From Candidatus Treponema caballi (lineage in GTDB: Bacteria; Spirochaetota; Spirochaetia; Treponematales; Treponemataceae), in assembly GCA_018066285.1 (NCBI GenBank), contig JAGHRS010000002.1:186001-250000 (forward strand): a DNA stretch of 64,000 bases, given 5' to 3'. The notes under the pieces were generated by a model that saw only the letters and a program-made list of their open reading frames with translations, made no database searches and had not been told where the DNA came from. The first letter of the stretch is position 1, and each line of letters starts with the position of its first letter. The translations under genes were made by a program, and so were the position numbers. Below are positions 48,822 through 57,748 of the stretch, one piece after another.

Positions 48822-50703
48822 TGGTCATATTCTCCGTGACAGGGGTTCCGGGCTCAGGGGTCTGTGAAACAACATATCCGTCGCCTGTAATAAGTACTTT
48901 CAGATCATTCCGCCCGAGAAGGGAAGTGAGCATGCGTTTCGGCGTTCCTGAAAAATCAGGGACGGTGTCATTTATCTCAGAAGCTTCACCCGTGTAGAAA
49001 GAAACAGAAGCCGGATGAATCAGGGAAGCTGCATTTGACCGTGCCATACCCAGATGGTCAATGATGACGTCAGCAGCCTGACTTATGACAGGAGCTACAA
49101 TGCGTCCTGCATATGTTTCACCCTGAGCTTTTGTAATGACTATGTAAAGGATTATCTCAGGTTTTTCAACCGGGAAAACAGCCATACAGTTCGAAACGAA
49201 ATCAGTTTCACTGTAGGCTTTTGTCTCCGGATCAAGCATCTGGGCTGTTCCTGTTTTTACACCGATTGAAACACCACCAACGTTTGCACGTGTTCCCGTA
49301 CCATACTGTGCGGTTGTCTCCATGCAGCTCAAAAGGTAATCAGCAGTTTTCTTTGAGACAACACGGTCAAGGTATTCAGTTTCATGCTCATATTCCACGC
49401 TTCCATCAAAACCGACAATCTTTGAGACAAGAGACAGTTTTACGGGAACGCCTCCGTTTGCTATTGCGGTCATAGCCTGAACCATCTGAAGGGCAGTGAC
49501 GCTCATCTCCTGACCAATGGAAATGGTCGGCTTTGAGCGGATTGACCAGTAAGGATTATCAGGCTCCCGGATTGATCCGCGTGCTTCTGAAGGCACTTCA
49601 AGGCCTGTCTTTGAGCCGAAACCAAACTTCTTGAGCTGTTCAAGGAATGCAGTCTCATTGCATTTCATGCTCATCTCGGCGAGGGCGCAGTTGCAGGAAT
49701 ACTGCAGAGCCTCCCGGGCGGTAATCCAGCCGTGGTGGTCAAGGCAGCTTATGTATGCTTTTTCGCCGTGCGGACCGGTAATTTCCGTTTTTCCGCCGCA
49801 GTAGAACAGCTCGTCTTCCTTGATGCAGCCTTTTTCAATGAAAGATGCTACGGAGAAGACCTTGAAAACAGAACCCGGCTCATACTGATACATTGCCGGG
49901 CGGTCAATGCGCTCTGCTTCTGTTGATGTGGTATACGTGTTCAGATCTGCTGCGGGCAGGCTGATGTACGAAAGAATGTTTCCTGTTCGGGCGTCGGCGG
50001 CGAGCAGCATCATGCTTTCAGCGCCGGTTGACTCCATGGCTTCTGCAGAAATCTTCTCCAGCTTGTACTGCAGGTTTGCATCAATGGTCAGGTACACGTT
50101 CTGGCCGCGTGTGTCTATCTGGCTGGAGGCTGTATCAAGCAGTGCCGTTTTGGGAGTAAGGTTGTCCTGATATGTGTATTCAATACCAGAAAGGCCGTTC
50201 CCGTCATCACCCATAAAACCGATAAGCTGGGATGCAAGAGCATTTTCAGGGTAAACGCGGCCGGCGACAGTATCAAAACGAAGGCCTTTAAGTCCGTTTT
50301 TTGCAATGGCGGCAGTGATGTTGTCGTGAGTGGTTTCATCAAGCTTCTTCTTGATGTAGACGAAATCTGTCCTTGCATTTGCAATGGTGCTGTAAATGGT
50401 GAGTTCGTCCATATCGAGAAGGGGAGCAAGAACTTCTGCCGTCTTTTCAATTGCTCCTGCACCGGACTGCCTTATTGTGGATGGAGTCGCAGACAGATGA
50501 TAGAAATTTGACTGAACGGCGAGCAGTTTTCCGTTTTTGTCGAAAATGGAACCCCGCTGTGATTTGGTGACTTGTGTTGTAGTAGACGAAATCGGTTCAA
50601 GGGCGAGTTCAAGGTAATTATACAGAACCCACACTGCAGCGAGTCCAAGAAGGACGCACAGAACGATGAATCTACCCCGTGAGAATAAACGATTTACTGC
50701 CAC
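48802..50703 (-). CDS. Penicillin-binding transpeptidase with C-terminal PASTA-like domain
   Basis: RGSIFDKNGKLLAVQ, active site YEPGSVFKVFSVASF, YSCNCALAEMS, GVKTGTAQ; C-terminal VPDFSGTPKRMLTSLL...VVSQTPEPGTPV. Confidence 0.93.
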   Translation of the reverse strand: MAVNRLFSRGRFIVLCVLLGLAAVWVLYNYLELALEPISSTTTQVTKSQRGSIFDKNGKLLAVQSNFYHLSATPSTIRQSGAGAIEKTAEVLAPLLDMDELTIYSTIANARTDFVYIKKKLDETTHDNITAAIAKNGLKGLRFDTVAGRVYPENALASQLIGFMGDDGNGLSGIEYTYQDNLTPKTALLDTASSQIDTRGQNVYLTIDANLQYKLEKISAEAMESTGAESMMLLAADARTGNILSYISLPAADLNTYTTSTEAERIDRPAMYQYEPGSVFKVFSVASFIEKGCIKEDELFYCGGKTEITGPHGEKAYISCLDHHGWITAREALQYSCNCALAEMSMKCNETAFLEQLKKFGFGSKTGLEVPSEARGSIREPDNPYWSIRSKPTISIGQEMSVTALQMVQAMTAIANGGVPVKLSLVSKIVGFDGSVEYEHETEYLDRVVSKKTADYLLSCMETTAQYGTGTRANVGGVSIGVKTGTAQMLDPETKAYSETDFVSNCMAVFPVEKPEIILYIVITKAQGETYAGRIVAPVISQAADVIIDHLGMARSNAASLIHPASVSFYTGEASEINDTVPDFSGTPKRMLTSLLGRNDLKVLITGDGYVVSQTPEPGTPVTENMTIELFLE

Positions 50704-51218
50704 AGAACTTTCCCCATGATGGAAGCAACACTGATGAAGCCATAATCGCGCGAATCTATTGATGATGCATAGTTGTCACCAATGGCAAGAATGGTACCTT
50801 CCGGAACTTCACTGTTGAATTTCAGGCGCTGGTACTGGCCTTCTGTTAAAGGAATTGTGTTTCCACCCACACTCATACTATAGCCCGAATCCGTTGAAAA
50901 TGCCAGCGTTTCATGCTCCGTGGCAACACATCTTTTTATGACCGGCCTGTCATTGTACCAGTAGTAGACGACATCCCCCCTTTCAGGAGTTTTCCACTGC
51001 TTTCTGAGCGTATCTCCAGAAGGATTGTAAAAACCGTAGTGAATCTTGCTCAGGACAATAAGGCTTCCGTCTGGAATTGCAGGTTCCATGGATGTGCCTG
51101 AAACGCGCTGGATGTCGATTATGTATGTTTTCAGGAGAGCTGCAACGAGAATAGTCGCTATTACAAGGCCTGCTATTCCCGGAGATTTCTTTTCCTGCGC
51201 TTTTTTTTCTTCTTTCAT
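50694..51218 (-). CDS. lepB: Signal peptidase I
   Basis: VSGTSMEPAIPDGSLIVLSKIHYG, PVIKRCVA, IGDNYASSIDSRDYGFI. Confidence 0.92.
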   Translation of the reverse strand: MKEEKKAQEKKSPGIAGLVIATILVAALLKTYIIDIQRVSGTSMEPAIPDGSLIVLSKIHYGFYNPSGDTLRKQWKTPERGDVVYYWYNDRPVIKRCVATEHETLAFSTDSGYSMSVGGNTIPLTEGQYQRLKFNSEVPEGTILAIGDNYASSIDSRDYGFISVASIMGKVLWQ

Positions 51219-51258
51219 GCTGGTTTATTCTAATATGAGCAACATTTTATGTCGATAG

Positions 51259-52413
51259 ATGAGTATGGAAATAATCAGTTACTTCGATTCAAGTGCTTTT
51301 CAGGAGAGTAATTACACTCCGCTCCCTCTTGAATCACTGCTTGAAAAACAGAGAAAGCAGCAGAAAAAGCATACCGCAGTGCAGGCCTTCCTTCACGAGC
51401 GTCTCAGTGAAACAGCGGCTCTCGTGCCTGAAGTGTTATACAACATACGATGGGGTATAGCCGGCCTTCTTGCAGCCGCAGCTCTTATTGCAGGAAGTTT
51501 CGCCATCTGGCACGCCTGCCTTTCACTGCCTGAACCTGCTGACCTTGACTATGACATAACGGAAGAGGCCCGCATCATGAATGAAGTGATGAGCAGTCTT
51601 GTCTTTGGAAACGCACAGGATGAATTCCTTGCAGACGGTACTCTGTTTGATGCTGCGGAAATCACCGCATTTGCTCAGCCGGTCAGTTATGAAGACTACA
51701 CTGTCCGTTCCGGAGACACCATTTCCTCAATCAGCCTTAAGTTTGGTCTGTCAAATATCTGTACGCTTATTTCCGTGAACAACATAAAGAACGTCCGTGT
51801 TCTTGCACCCGGCCAGAAACTTAAAGTCCCGAATTACGACGGTATTGTGTATACCGTACGGTCAGGAGATACGCTGGAAGGTCTTTCCGCCAGATATGGT
51901 GTGACTGTGGAATCGCTTCTTGATGTAAACGACCTGCCGACTGTCACCGTAATGCCGGGTAATGTGCTCTTCATCCCGGGCGGAAAACTTGACAATGAGA
52001 CACTGCAGAATGCGTTGGGTAACAGTTTCATCTGCCCTCTGTCTGCTTCTTACAGAATATCTTCCTATTATGGAAAGCGTGCTGATCCGTTTACCGGTGT
52101 TGCAAGCAATCATACAGGTATTGATCTTGCAGTTGCCAAAGGAACGCCTATCCGCGCTGCAAAATATGGAACTGTCGTTACCGCGGGCTGGTCAAACACT
52201 TACGGTAATTACGTCATCATCAGCCATAGTGACGGCTATCAGACGCTGTACGGCCACATGACAAAGTACACGGTCAAGAAAGGTCAGGTGGTAAATCAGG
52301 GTGAGCTTATCGGATACGTTGGAAGCACCGGCTATTCGACAGGTCCGCATCTTCATTTTTCAGTCTACAAGAACGGAAACCTCATAAATCCGCTTTCTGT
52401 AGTCAAATTGTAA
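51259..52413 (+). CDS. LysM + M23 peptidase (membrane-anchored murein hydrolase)
   Basis: Two LysM motifs (YTVRSGDTISSISLKFGL, YTVRSGDTLEGLSARYGV), M23 NHTGIDLAVAKGTPIRAAKYGTV...YGHM...GYSTGPHLHF. Confidence 0.94.
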   Translation: MSMEIISYFDSSAFQESNYTPLPLESLLEKQRKQQKKHTAVQAFLHERLSETAALVPEVLYNIRWGIAGLLAAAALIAGSFAIWHACLSLPEPADLDYDITEEARIMNEVMSSLVFGNAQDEFLADGTLFDAAEITAFAQPVSYEDYTVRSGDTISSISLKFGLSNICTLISVNNIKNVRVLAPGQKLKVPNYDGIVYTVRSGDTLEGLSARYGVTVESLLDVNDLPTVTVMPGNVLFIPGGKLDNETLQNALGNSFICPLSASYRISSYYGKRADPFTGVASNHTGIDLAVAKGTPIRAAKYGTVVTAGWSNTYGNYVIISHSDGYQTLYGHMTKYTVKKGQVVNQGELIGYVGSTGYSTGPHLHFSVYKNGNLINPLSVVKL

Positions 52414-52437
52414 ATTAACCTTTTGAGAGGTAAAAAT

Positions 52438-52689
52438 ATGCAGTTACCAGGCGTCTGCTGCAAGTGCGGCAGAACAATTCAGAATGATTTTGTATACTGT
52501 CCTTGGTGCGGTGTTTCCCAGATCGCTGAACTTGTTCCGGCAGGAGTTCCTGAAGGACATGCTTCTCATGCGGCCTGTGCTGAAAACACCTGTGTAAAAG
52601 AGAGCAGACTGTCACGCATTTCCCGCACTCTTGATGAGCTTGAACGGGATTTCACACTGTTTGCCTACAAACAGCACAAGGACGACTGA
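52438..52689 (+). CDS. Small zinc-ribbon protein
   Basis: CCKCGRTIQNDFVYCPWCG. Confidence 0.75.
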   Translation: MQLPGVCCKCGRTIQNDFVYCPWCGVSQIAELVPAGVPEGHASHAACAENTCVKESRLSRISRTLDELERDFTLFAYKQHKDD

Positions 52690-52727
52690 AAGCATGCCCG
52701 GAAGTTTCCGGTGCAGAAGGATGAGCA

Positions 52728-54989
52728 ATGAGTAAAAGAAACTTCACAAGGCTGTTTGTGACGGTTATGGCATGCCTTTTTGCCGTGAACGCTACAGCAG
52801 AGACGACATTTTCCTCAATGGATCTGAGCTCTGGATCTGAGCTCCTTTTTACTGCTGTCACGGATGATTCTTCCCTTTGCAGCTATCAGAGCCTGTATCT
52901 TTCTACGCTCACCACGGGAGGCGACCAGGCCGCTTCCAGCTCACCTGAAATACTTACCTGCTTCCCGCAGAGACTGAATGTGTACGGAAACGGTTCATTG
53001 CTTGAAATCCGTAACAGTGCAGGTACGGCTTTGTACGATGCCGGTACGGGAAAACTTACCTGGACAGAAGGCTCTGACCTCGCTTTCCAGACACGCAGAA
53101 CTGCTTCTTCCTATCTTGAACCTGTTTCAGTTAGCCCGGACGGCAACTGGAAATGTGTTTTTGAAAAAAAATCAGCTGTTACTGCTGATATCTATATTGA
53201 ATCAGTTGCAAGCGGGAAACGGCTTCTCCTTTCAGAAGACGAAGAATACCGCTATGACTGTATTCCTGTAAAATGGTCTCCGGATTCATCCATTGTCATT
53301 TATGAGAAAAAAGGCATGCTGTACTTCCTCAAGACAGCAGATGTCTTCAATTCCGCTTCCCTGACAGAAGAGTTCCGTACAATAGGAAAGGGAAATATAT
53401 CAAATGCAGGATGGGCAAACAGCCGGACGATTGTCTATGTGGATTATGATGTGGTATACGCCATTTCCGTAAATGAGCTTCAGACCCGTGCCCTGTATTC
53501 AGATTTTCTCGGACTTGATACCATCGCAGGCCGGCTTCCTGCTCCGTTCAACAGTGAAAAGGATCAGTTCTGGGTAAATGATGATATTTCTGCCCTCGTA
53601 GTAGTGCAGAACAACCGGACACTCTGGTATCTTGAGCTGTCAGGAACCGATTTCAATTATGTTTCAAACATAATGTCTTTCCCGCTCATGCATGTGCCCG
53701 GAGCCGCAGTCTCCTTTGATGTGTTCTGGACTCCTGCTGAAAATCACGTACAGTATCCTGTCGTCTGGATAGAGATATTCCGTTCCGGAGAACGCGAAAG
53801 CTATACCTATAAACTGTACCGTCATGTTGAAGATGGCAGCTGCTCTTTCGTATCGCTCACCATGCCTTCTGGCGTTTCTGATCCGTCCCTTTCTCCTGAT
53901 GGAACAAAGCTTGCATTCAAGAGTGATGTAACTCTGCATGTATATGACCTGAATGACTGGCAGCAGACAGATGTATATTATGGCGAAAAAATCATTTCCT
54001 TTGCCTGGCTTTCAAATGACTGTCTGTATGCAGGTGGTGATGAGACTGTGCGGGAATGGAACATAACAAGCGACACAAGCAGGGTTCTGTTCCTTTCATC
54101 AGTGAACCGCTTCGGCTGGAACATGACGAGCGATGTCATCCTTGGAAAAAACAAGGCCGGCACTTTTGCCTATGACCGCGACAGACACGTATGGACAGAA
54201 TATACAGGTGAAATTGTACGTGGTACATCCGTTCAGAACGATACATGGCGCGTTTTCTTAAGTGAAAGCAAATCAGACAGATTTACCAACGGCATATATG
54301 TCAGGACGCTTTCTGGCATGACGGAAACACGGCCGCTTGTTGCTGATTACACCATTCCTGCGGTTAACATACCACGCATTGCACTTGTGTTTGATGCACT
54401 TGATAATGCAGACGGCCTGACAAGAATTCTTGATACGCTGGAGAAAGGCGGCATAAAGGCGACATTCTTCATTAACGGCGAGTTCATCAGACGCTTCCCG
54501 AGTGCTGTAAAAGAAATTGTAAAGGCGGGACACCAGTGTGCTTCCATGTTCTTTACGACAGGAAACCTGACTTCGCTTACTTTTGTTTCAGACGAAAGCT
54601 ACATCCGCCGCGGTCTTGCCAGAAACGAGGATGAGTTCTATGCACTTACAGATAATGAACTGACGCTGTACTGGCATGCACCTTATTACGCAGTAACTGA
54701 AGATATCCTCAATTCCGGAAAGAAAGCAGGATATGCGTACATAAACGCAAGCTGTGACGTTAAGGATATGAGCACCATTGAAGGCTATGTACATGAAGGA
54801 AAGACGTACTATTCTTCCCAGCAGGTCATTGAGTATCTGTCACAGTCTCTGTTTGACGGTGCTGTCATTCCCGTTTCTGTTGGTGTAAGTGAAGGAACGC
54901 GCACCGATTATCTGTACGACCGTCTTGATGTGCTTATTGCTGCCATCCAGGAAGCTGGTTACCAGTTCGTGACTGTGTCCGGCCTCTGA
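52728..54989 (+). CDS. Secreted beta-propeller-like protein with C-terminal degenerate NodB/polysaccharide deacetylase domain
   Basis: Signal peptide; propeller repeats (SPDGNWKCVFEKKS, SPDSSIVIYEKKG, SPDGTKLAFKSD); C-terminal IALVFDALDNADGLTRILDTLEKGGIKATFFINGEFIRRFP. Confidence 0.8.
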   Translation: MSKRNFTRLFVTVMACLFAVNATAETTFSSMDLSSGSELLFTAVTDDSSLCSYQSLYLSTLTTGGDQAASSSPEILTCFPQRLNVYGNGSLLEIRNSAGTALYDAGTGKLTWTEGSDLAFQTRRTASSYLEPVSVSPDGNWKCVFEKKSAVTADIYIESVASGKRLLLSEDEEYRYDCIPVKWSPDSSIVIYEKKGMLYFLKTADVFNSASLTEEFRTIGKGNISNAGWANSRTIVYVDYDVVYAISVNELQTRALYSDFLGLDTIAGRLPAPFNSEKDQFWVNDDISALVVVQNNRTLWYLELSGTDFNYVSNIMSFPLMHVPGAAVSFDVFWTPAENHVQYPVVWIEIFRSGERESYTYKLYRHVEDGSCSFVSLTMPSGVSDPSLSPDGTKLAFKSDVTLHVYDLNDWQQTDVYYGEKIISFAWLSNDCLYAGGDETVREWNITSDTSRVLFLSSVNRFGWNMTSDVILGKNKAGTFAYDRDRHVWTEYTGEIVRGTSVQNDTWRVFLSESKSDRFTNGIYVRTLSGMTETRPLVADYTIPAVNIPRIALVFDALDNADGLTRILDTLEKGGIKATFFINGEFIRRFPSAVKEIVKAGHQCASMFFTTGNLTSLTFVSDESYIRRGLARNEDEFYALTDNELTLYWHAPYYAVTEDILNSGKKAGYAYINASCDVKDMSTIEGYVHEGKTYYSSQQVIEYLSQSLFDGAVIPVSVGVSEGTRTDYLYDRLDVLIAAIQEAGYQFVTVSGL

Positions 54990-55014
54990 CAGATTTTACA
55001 ACTCTGAAAAAAAC

Positions 55015-56517
55015 TTACTGTTCAATTTTCCTCAGCACGATGCGGTCAAGCAGGGATTTGACCGCGCCTGCTTCTGTAATGCTTCTGTCCGCAATCAGTG
55101 GCACCGTCTCAAGCGCTTTTCCCTCAAACGAATACGTCACTGTTCCAAGACAGTCGCCGGCGTTTACCGGAGCGCGTACATATGCCGGCACATCAACCGT
55201 CATGGTAAGCTCCACTGCCTTGCCAGAAGCTCCTGCGGAAGGCGTTCCCGTGAGAGGCACTGTAACCGCAGGATTCCTTGCCTGAACCAGGAACAGTTCG
55301 TCAGCCTCAAGACCGCAGGAAACAATGACAGGAACGTTGTTCACTTTTTCCGGCTGCACCGTTGCGAAGTTGGCGAACGCATATTCCATGAGAAGGGTGC
55401 CGTCCTGTACGCGGAATGCGTTTCCTTCCTTTGAGTTGTTACCGGGACCGCCCATTGTTACTGAGACAAAGCGTGTTCCGTTACGTTTTGCGGTAAGCGC
55501 AAGATTGTAGCCAGACTCATCAATGTAGCCCGTTTTCAGGCCGTCGGCACCTTCCAGCGTTTCAAGAAGCGGGTTCGTGTTCTTCTTTGTGCGGCTTTCG
55601 TACGGAATGTACCAGTTTCCGCTTCCACGGGCAATCTCCGCGGCAGTAAGATCCGCCGGCAGATTCTCCGGTTTTGGATACGTAAAGCTTTTGAGTGAAT
55701 GATATTTCTCAAGGCTTTCCGGATAGCGCTCTATGTACACACGTGAAAACTGGACGAAATCGCGTGCAGTCGTCATATTAAGCTCGCTGTAGCCCGAAGG
55801 CTCCACGAAGAATGTATTTTCCAGTCCAAGAGATGCAACCTCTCTGTTCATGCGCTTCAGGAACTCATCCATTGAGCCTGTCGTGTAATCAGCAAGCGCA
55901 TATGCCGCATCATTTCCTGACATGACAGAAAGTCCCTGAAGCAGCTCATGGAGCGTAACGCGCTGACCTTCAGCCAGGAACATGAGCGAAGAGTCCCACG
56001 GCTGGTTTACCGCCCAGCAATCAGGTGGCAGCGGCACCGTGTCATCATACGAGATGCGGCCTGTCGCAATTTCCTGCTCAACAACGAACATCGCGACAAG
56101 CTTCGTCATGCTTGCAGGCGGAATAAGCTCATCCGCGTTCTTCTCATACAGAATGCAGCCGTTTGAGCTGTCAATGAGGATGGCAGATTCAGCTGCAACA
56201 GGCAGATCCGGCATGTCATACTCGTACGGAAGCGGCGAAATAATGTCTTTCTGTGCCATTCCGTCAAGAACAGCCTCAAACGCGACTTCTGCCTCTGCAG
56301 AAAGCGGAGCAGGGGAAGCAAGCAGCAAATCAGCGCGGTACAGGCAGAAGAACGCAGTCGAAAGGGTTCCCACAATAATGAGCGCTGCAATCTGGCAGAT
56401 GAGGACTAATCTGTTTTTCCATGCGCTCTTAAAAAAGGACGCACATTTCTCAAGTATTTTCATAAGTGCATAAAAAAGCCCTGCAGCGGCGTGTGACACA
56501 CTGCAGAGCGTGTTCAT
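55015..56517 (-). CDS. D-alanyl-D-alanine carboxypeptidase (S11)
   Basis: LIPPASMTKLVAMFV (SxxK), SGNDAAYALAD (SxN), DGLKTGYIDESGYN (KTG). Confidence 0.92.
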   Translation of the reverse strand: MNTLCSVSHAAAGLFYALMKILEKCASFFKSAWKNRLVLICQIAALIIVGTLSTAFFCLYRADLLLASPAPLSAEAEVAFEAVLDGMAQKDIISPLPYEYDMPDLPVAAESAILIDSSNGCILYEKNADELIPPASMTKLVAMFVVEQEIATGRISYDDTVPLPPDCWAVNQPWDSSLMFLAEGQRVTLHELLQGLSVMSGNDAAYALADYTTGSMDEFLKRMNREVASLGLENTFFVEPSGYSELNMTTARDFVQFSRVYIERYPESLEKYHSLKSFTYPKPENLPADLTAAEIARGSGNWYIPYESRTKKNTNPLLETLEGADGLKTGYIDESGYNLALTAKRNGTRFVSVTMGGPGNNSKEGNAFRVQDGTLLMEYAFANFATVQPEKVNNVPVIVSCGLEADELFLVQARNPAVTVPLTGTPSAGASGKAVELTMTVDVPAYVRAPVNAGDCLGTVTYSFEGKALETVPLIADRSITEAGAVKSLLDRIVLRKIEQ

Positions 56518-56561
56518 TCAAAAGATGCAGAAAGTATAGGGATATGTCCCGTTTTTTTCAA

Positions 56562-57212
56562 TCAGTTCTTTGAAAGGTCAATGTTCTTTCCAATCAGACC
56601 GACAAAAGCACCCTGCTTTGCCTCTGATGAATCCGGATGAGCAATGAGCCACTTGTTGCGTGCCCACAGGAGCTTATCCTCTGCGTCGATTTCCTTCAGT
56701 TCCGGCTTTGCTGTGTTTGTGTCCTTTGGCAGAACGATGATGACGCGGAAGCCTTCTTTAGAAACTTCACCGTCGCGTACTGCGTTACATGGAGCATAGT
56801 GCAGAGTTGTCTCATACACCTGAACAACAGTGCCTGCTGGAACATAGAAAGCCTCAACCAGGTCGGTGTCAAACTTTCCGTTCTTTACATCCTGCAGAGA
56901 ACCCAGCATAAGGATGCAGTCCTTTGAAGGAATGTTCAGCTCAGAGCCGATATGCCACTCAAGGCAGTTCAGCTTTGTGTTGTTTCCGTTGCAGAAACCA
57001 ACCTGAATCGGCATGCCGCCATAAGCGTTCGTGCTGAATTCCTTAGCAACAGGCAGAGCTTCAAGAGCTGCAAGACCTGGCTCGTAAATAACTGCATCTG
57101 CTGGAAGGTCTGTAACCTCATCAAGCTTAGCAAGAAGATCCTTTACATCATAGCCCTTAAGGACTTTTCCGTATTTTTCGAATTTGTGGCTGAAAACAGA
57201 TTTAATAACCAT
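56562..57212 (-). CDS. DUF4867-like protein
   Basis: 216 aa; YGGMPIQVGFCNGNNTKLNCLEWHIGSELN...AFYVPAGTVVQVYETTLHYAPCNAV; family name from memory. Confidence 0.7.
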   Translation of the reverse strand: MVIKSVFSHKFEKYGKVLKGYDVKDLLAKLDEVTDLPADAVIYEPGLAALEALPVAKEFSTNAYGGMPIQVGFCNGNNTKLNCLEWHIGSELNIPSKDCILMLGSLQDVKNGKFDTDLVEAFYVPAGTVVQVYETTLHYAPCNAVRDGEVSKEGFRVIIVLPKDTNTAKPELKEIDAEDKLLWARNKWLIAHPDSSEAKQGAFVGLIGKNIDLSKN

Positions 57213-57324
57213 ATATTACCTCTTTCTCTTAGTATACCATGATTTCTAAATAGCGGTACACAAAATTGTTAGGGAAAACTTCTGAAAATGCGGGCGTTGC
57301 GTCACAACCTGCGGTTGCGCCGCC

Positions 57325-57391
57325 GGGCTTTCCGCTGTTCCGGGCAGCCGCCCTCCATTCCTCCGGAACGGCTCCGCCGCAGCTCCAATCC
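57325..57391. repeat. GC-rich REP-like intergenic element (copy E3)
   Basis: GGGCTTTCCG...GCAGCCGCCCTC...GGCTCCGCCGCAGCTCCAATCC; same block order as 1384-1461. Confidence 0.5.
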
Positions 57392-57405
57392 CTAACGCGG
57401 GATGA

Positions 57406-57727
57406 CACTGCCTTTTTGCAGATAGATTTAATTGCCGACCGTCCAATGCCACCTGAAAGCGGCTGCGGGACGGTCTTTTTGCAGCTGACATTGATTGGCG
57501 ACCGTCCAACGATATGTGAAAGCGGTTGCGGGACGGTCTTTTTGCAGCTGACATTGATTGGCGACCGTCCAACGCCATATGAAAGCCACTGCTGGACGGT
57601 CTTTTTGCAGCTGACATTGATTGGCGACCGTCCAACGCCATATGAAAGCCACTGCAGGACGGTCTTTTTTCAGACAGATTTGATAGGCGACCGTCCAGTG
57701 TCATCTGAAAGCGACTGCAGGACGGTT
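57406..57727. repeat. 63-bp tandem repeat array, about 5 units, each a terminator-like hairpin
   Basis: GACGGTC phase positions 57469, 57532, 57595, 57658, 57721 (exactly 63 bp apart) plus degenerate unit at 57406; each unit has GGACGGTC + T-tract and GCGACCGTCC. Confidence 0.95.
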
Positions 57728-57748
57728 ATCCCTGATTCGGCGCTTCTG

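Noticed and set aside
57406-57727. 63-bp array as a CRISPR
   Set aside because: Whole 63-bp units are near-identical with no unique spacers between short repeats, and there are no cas genes in the window.
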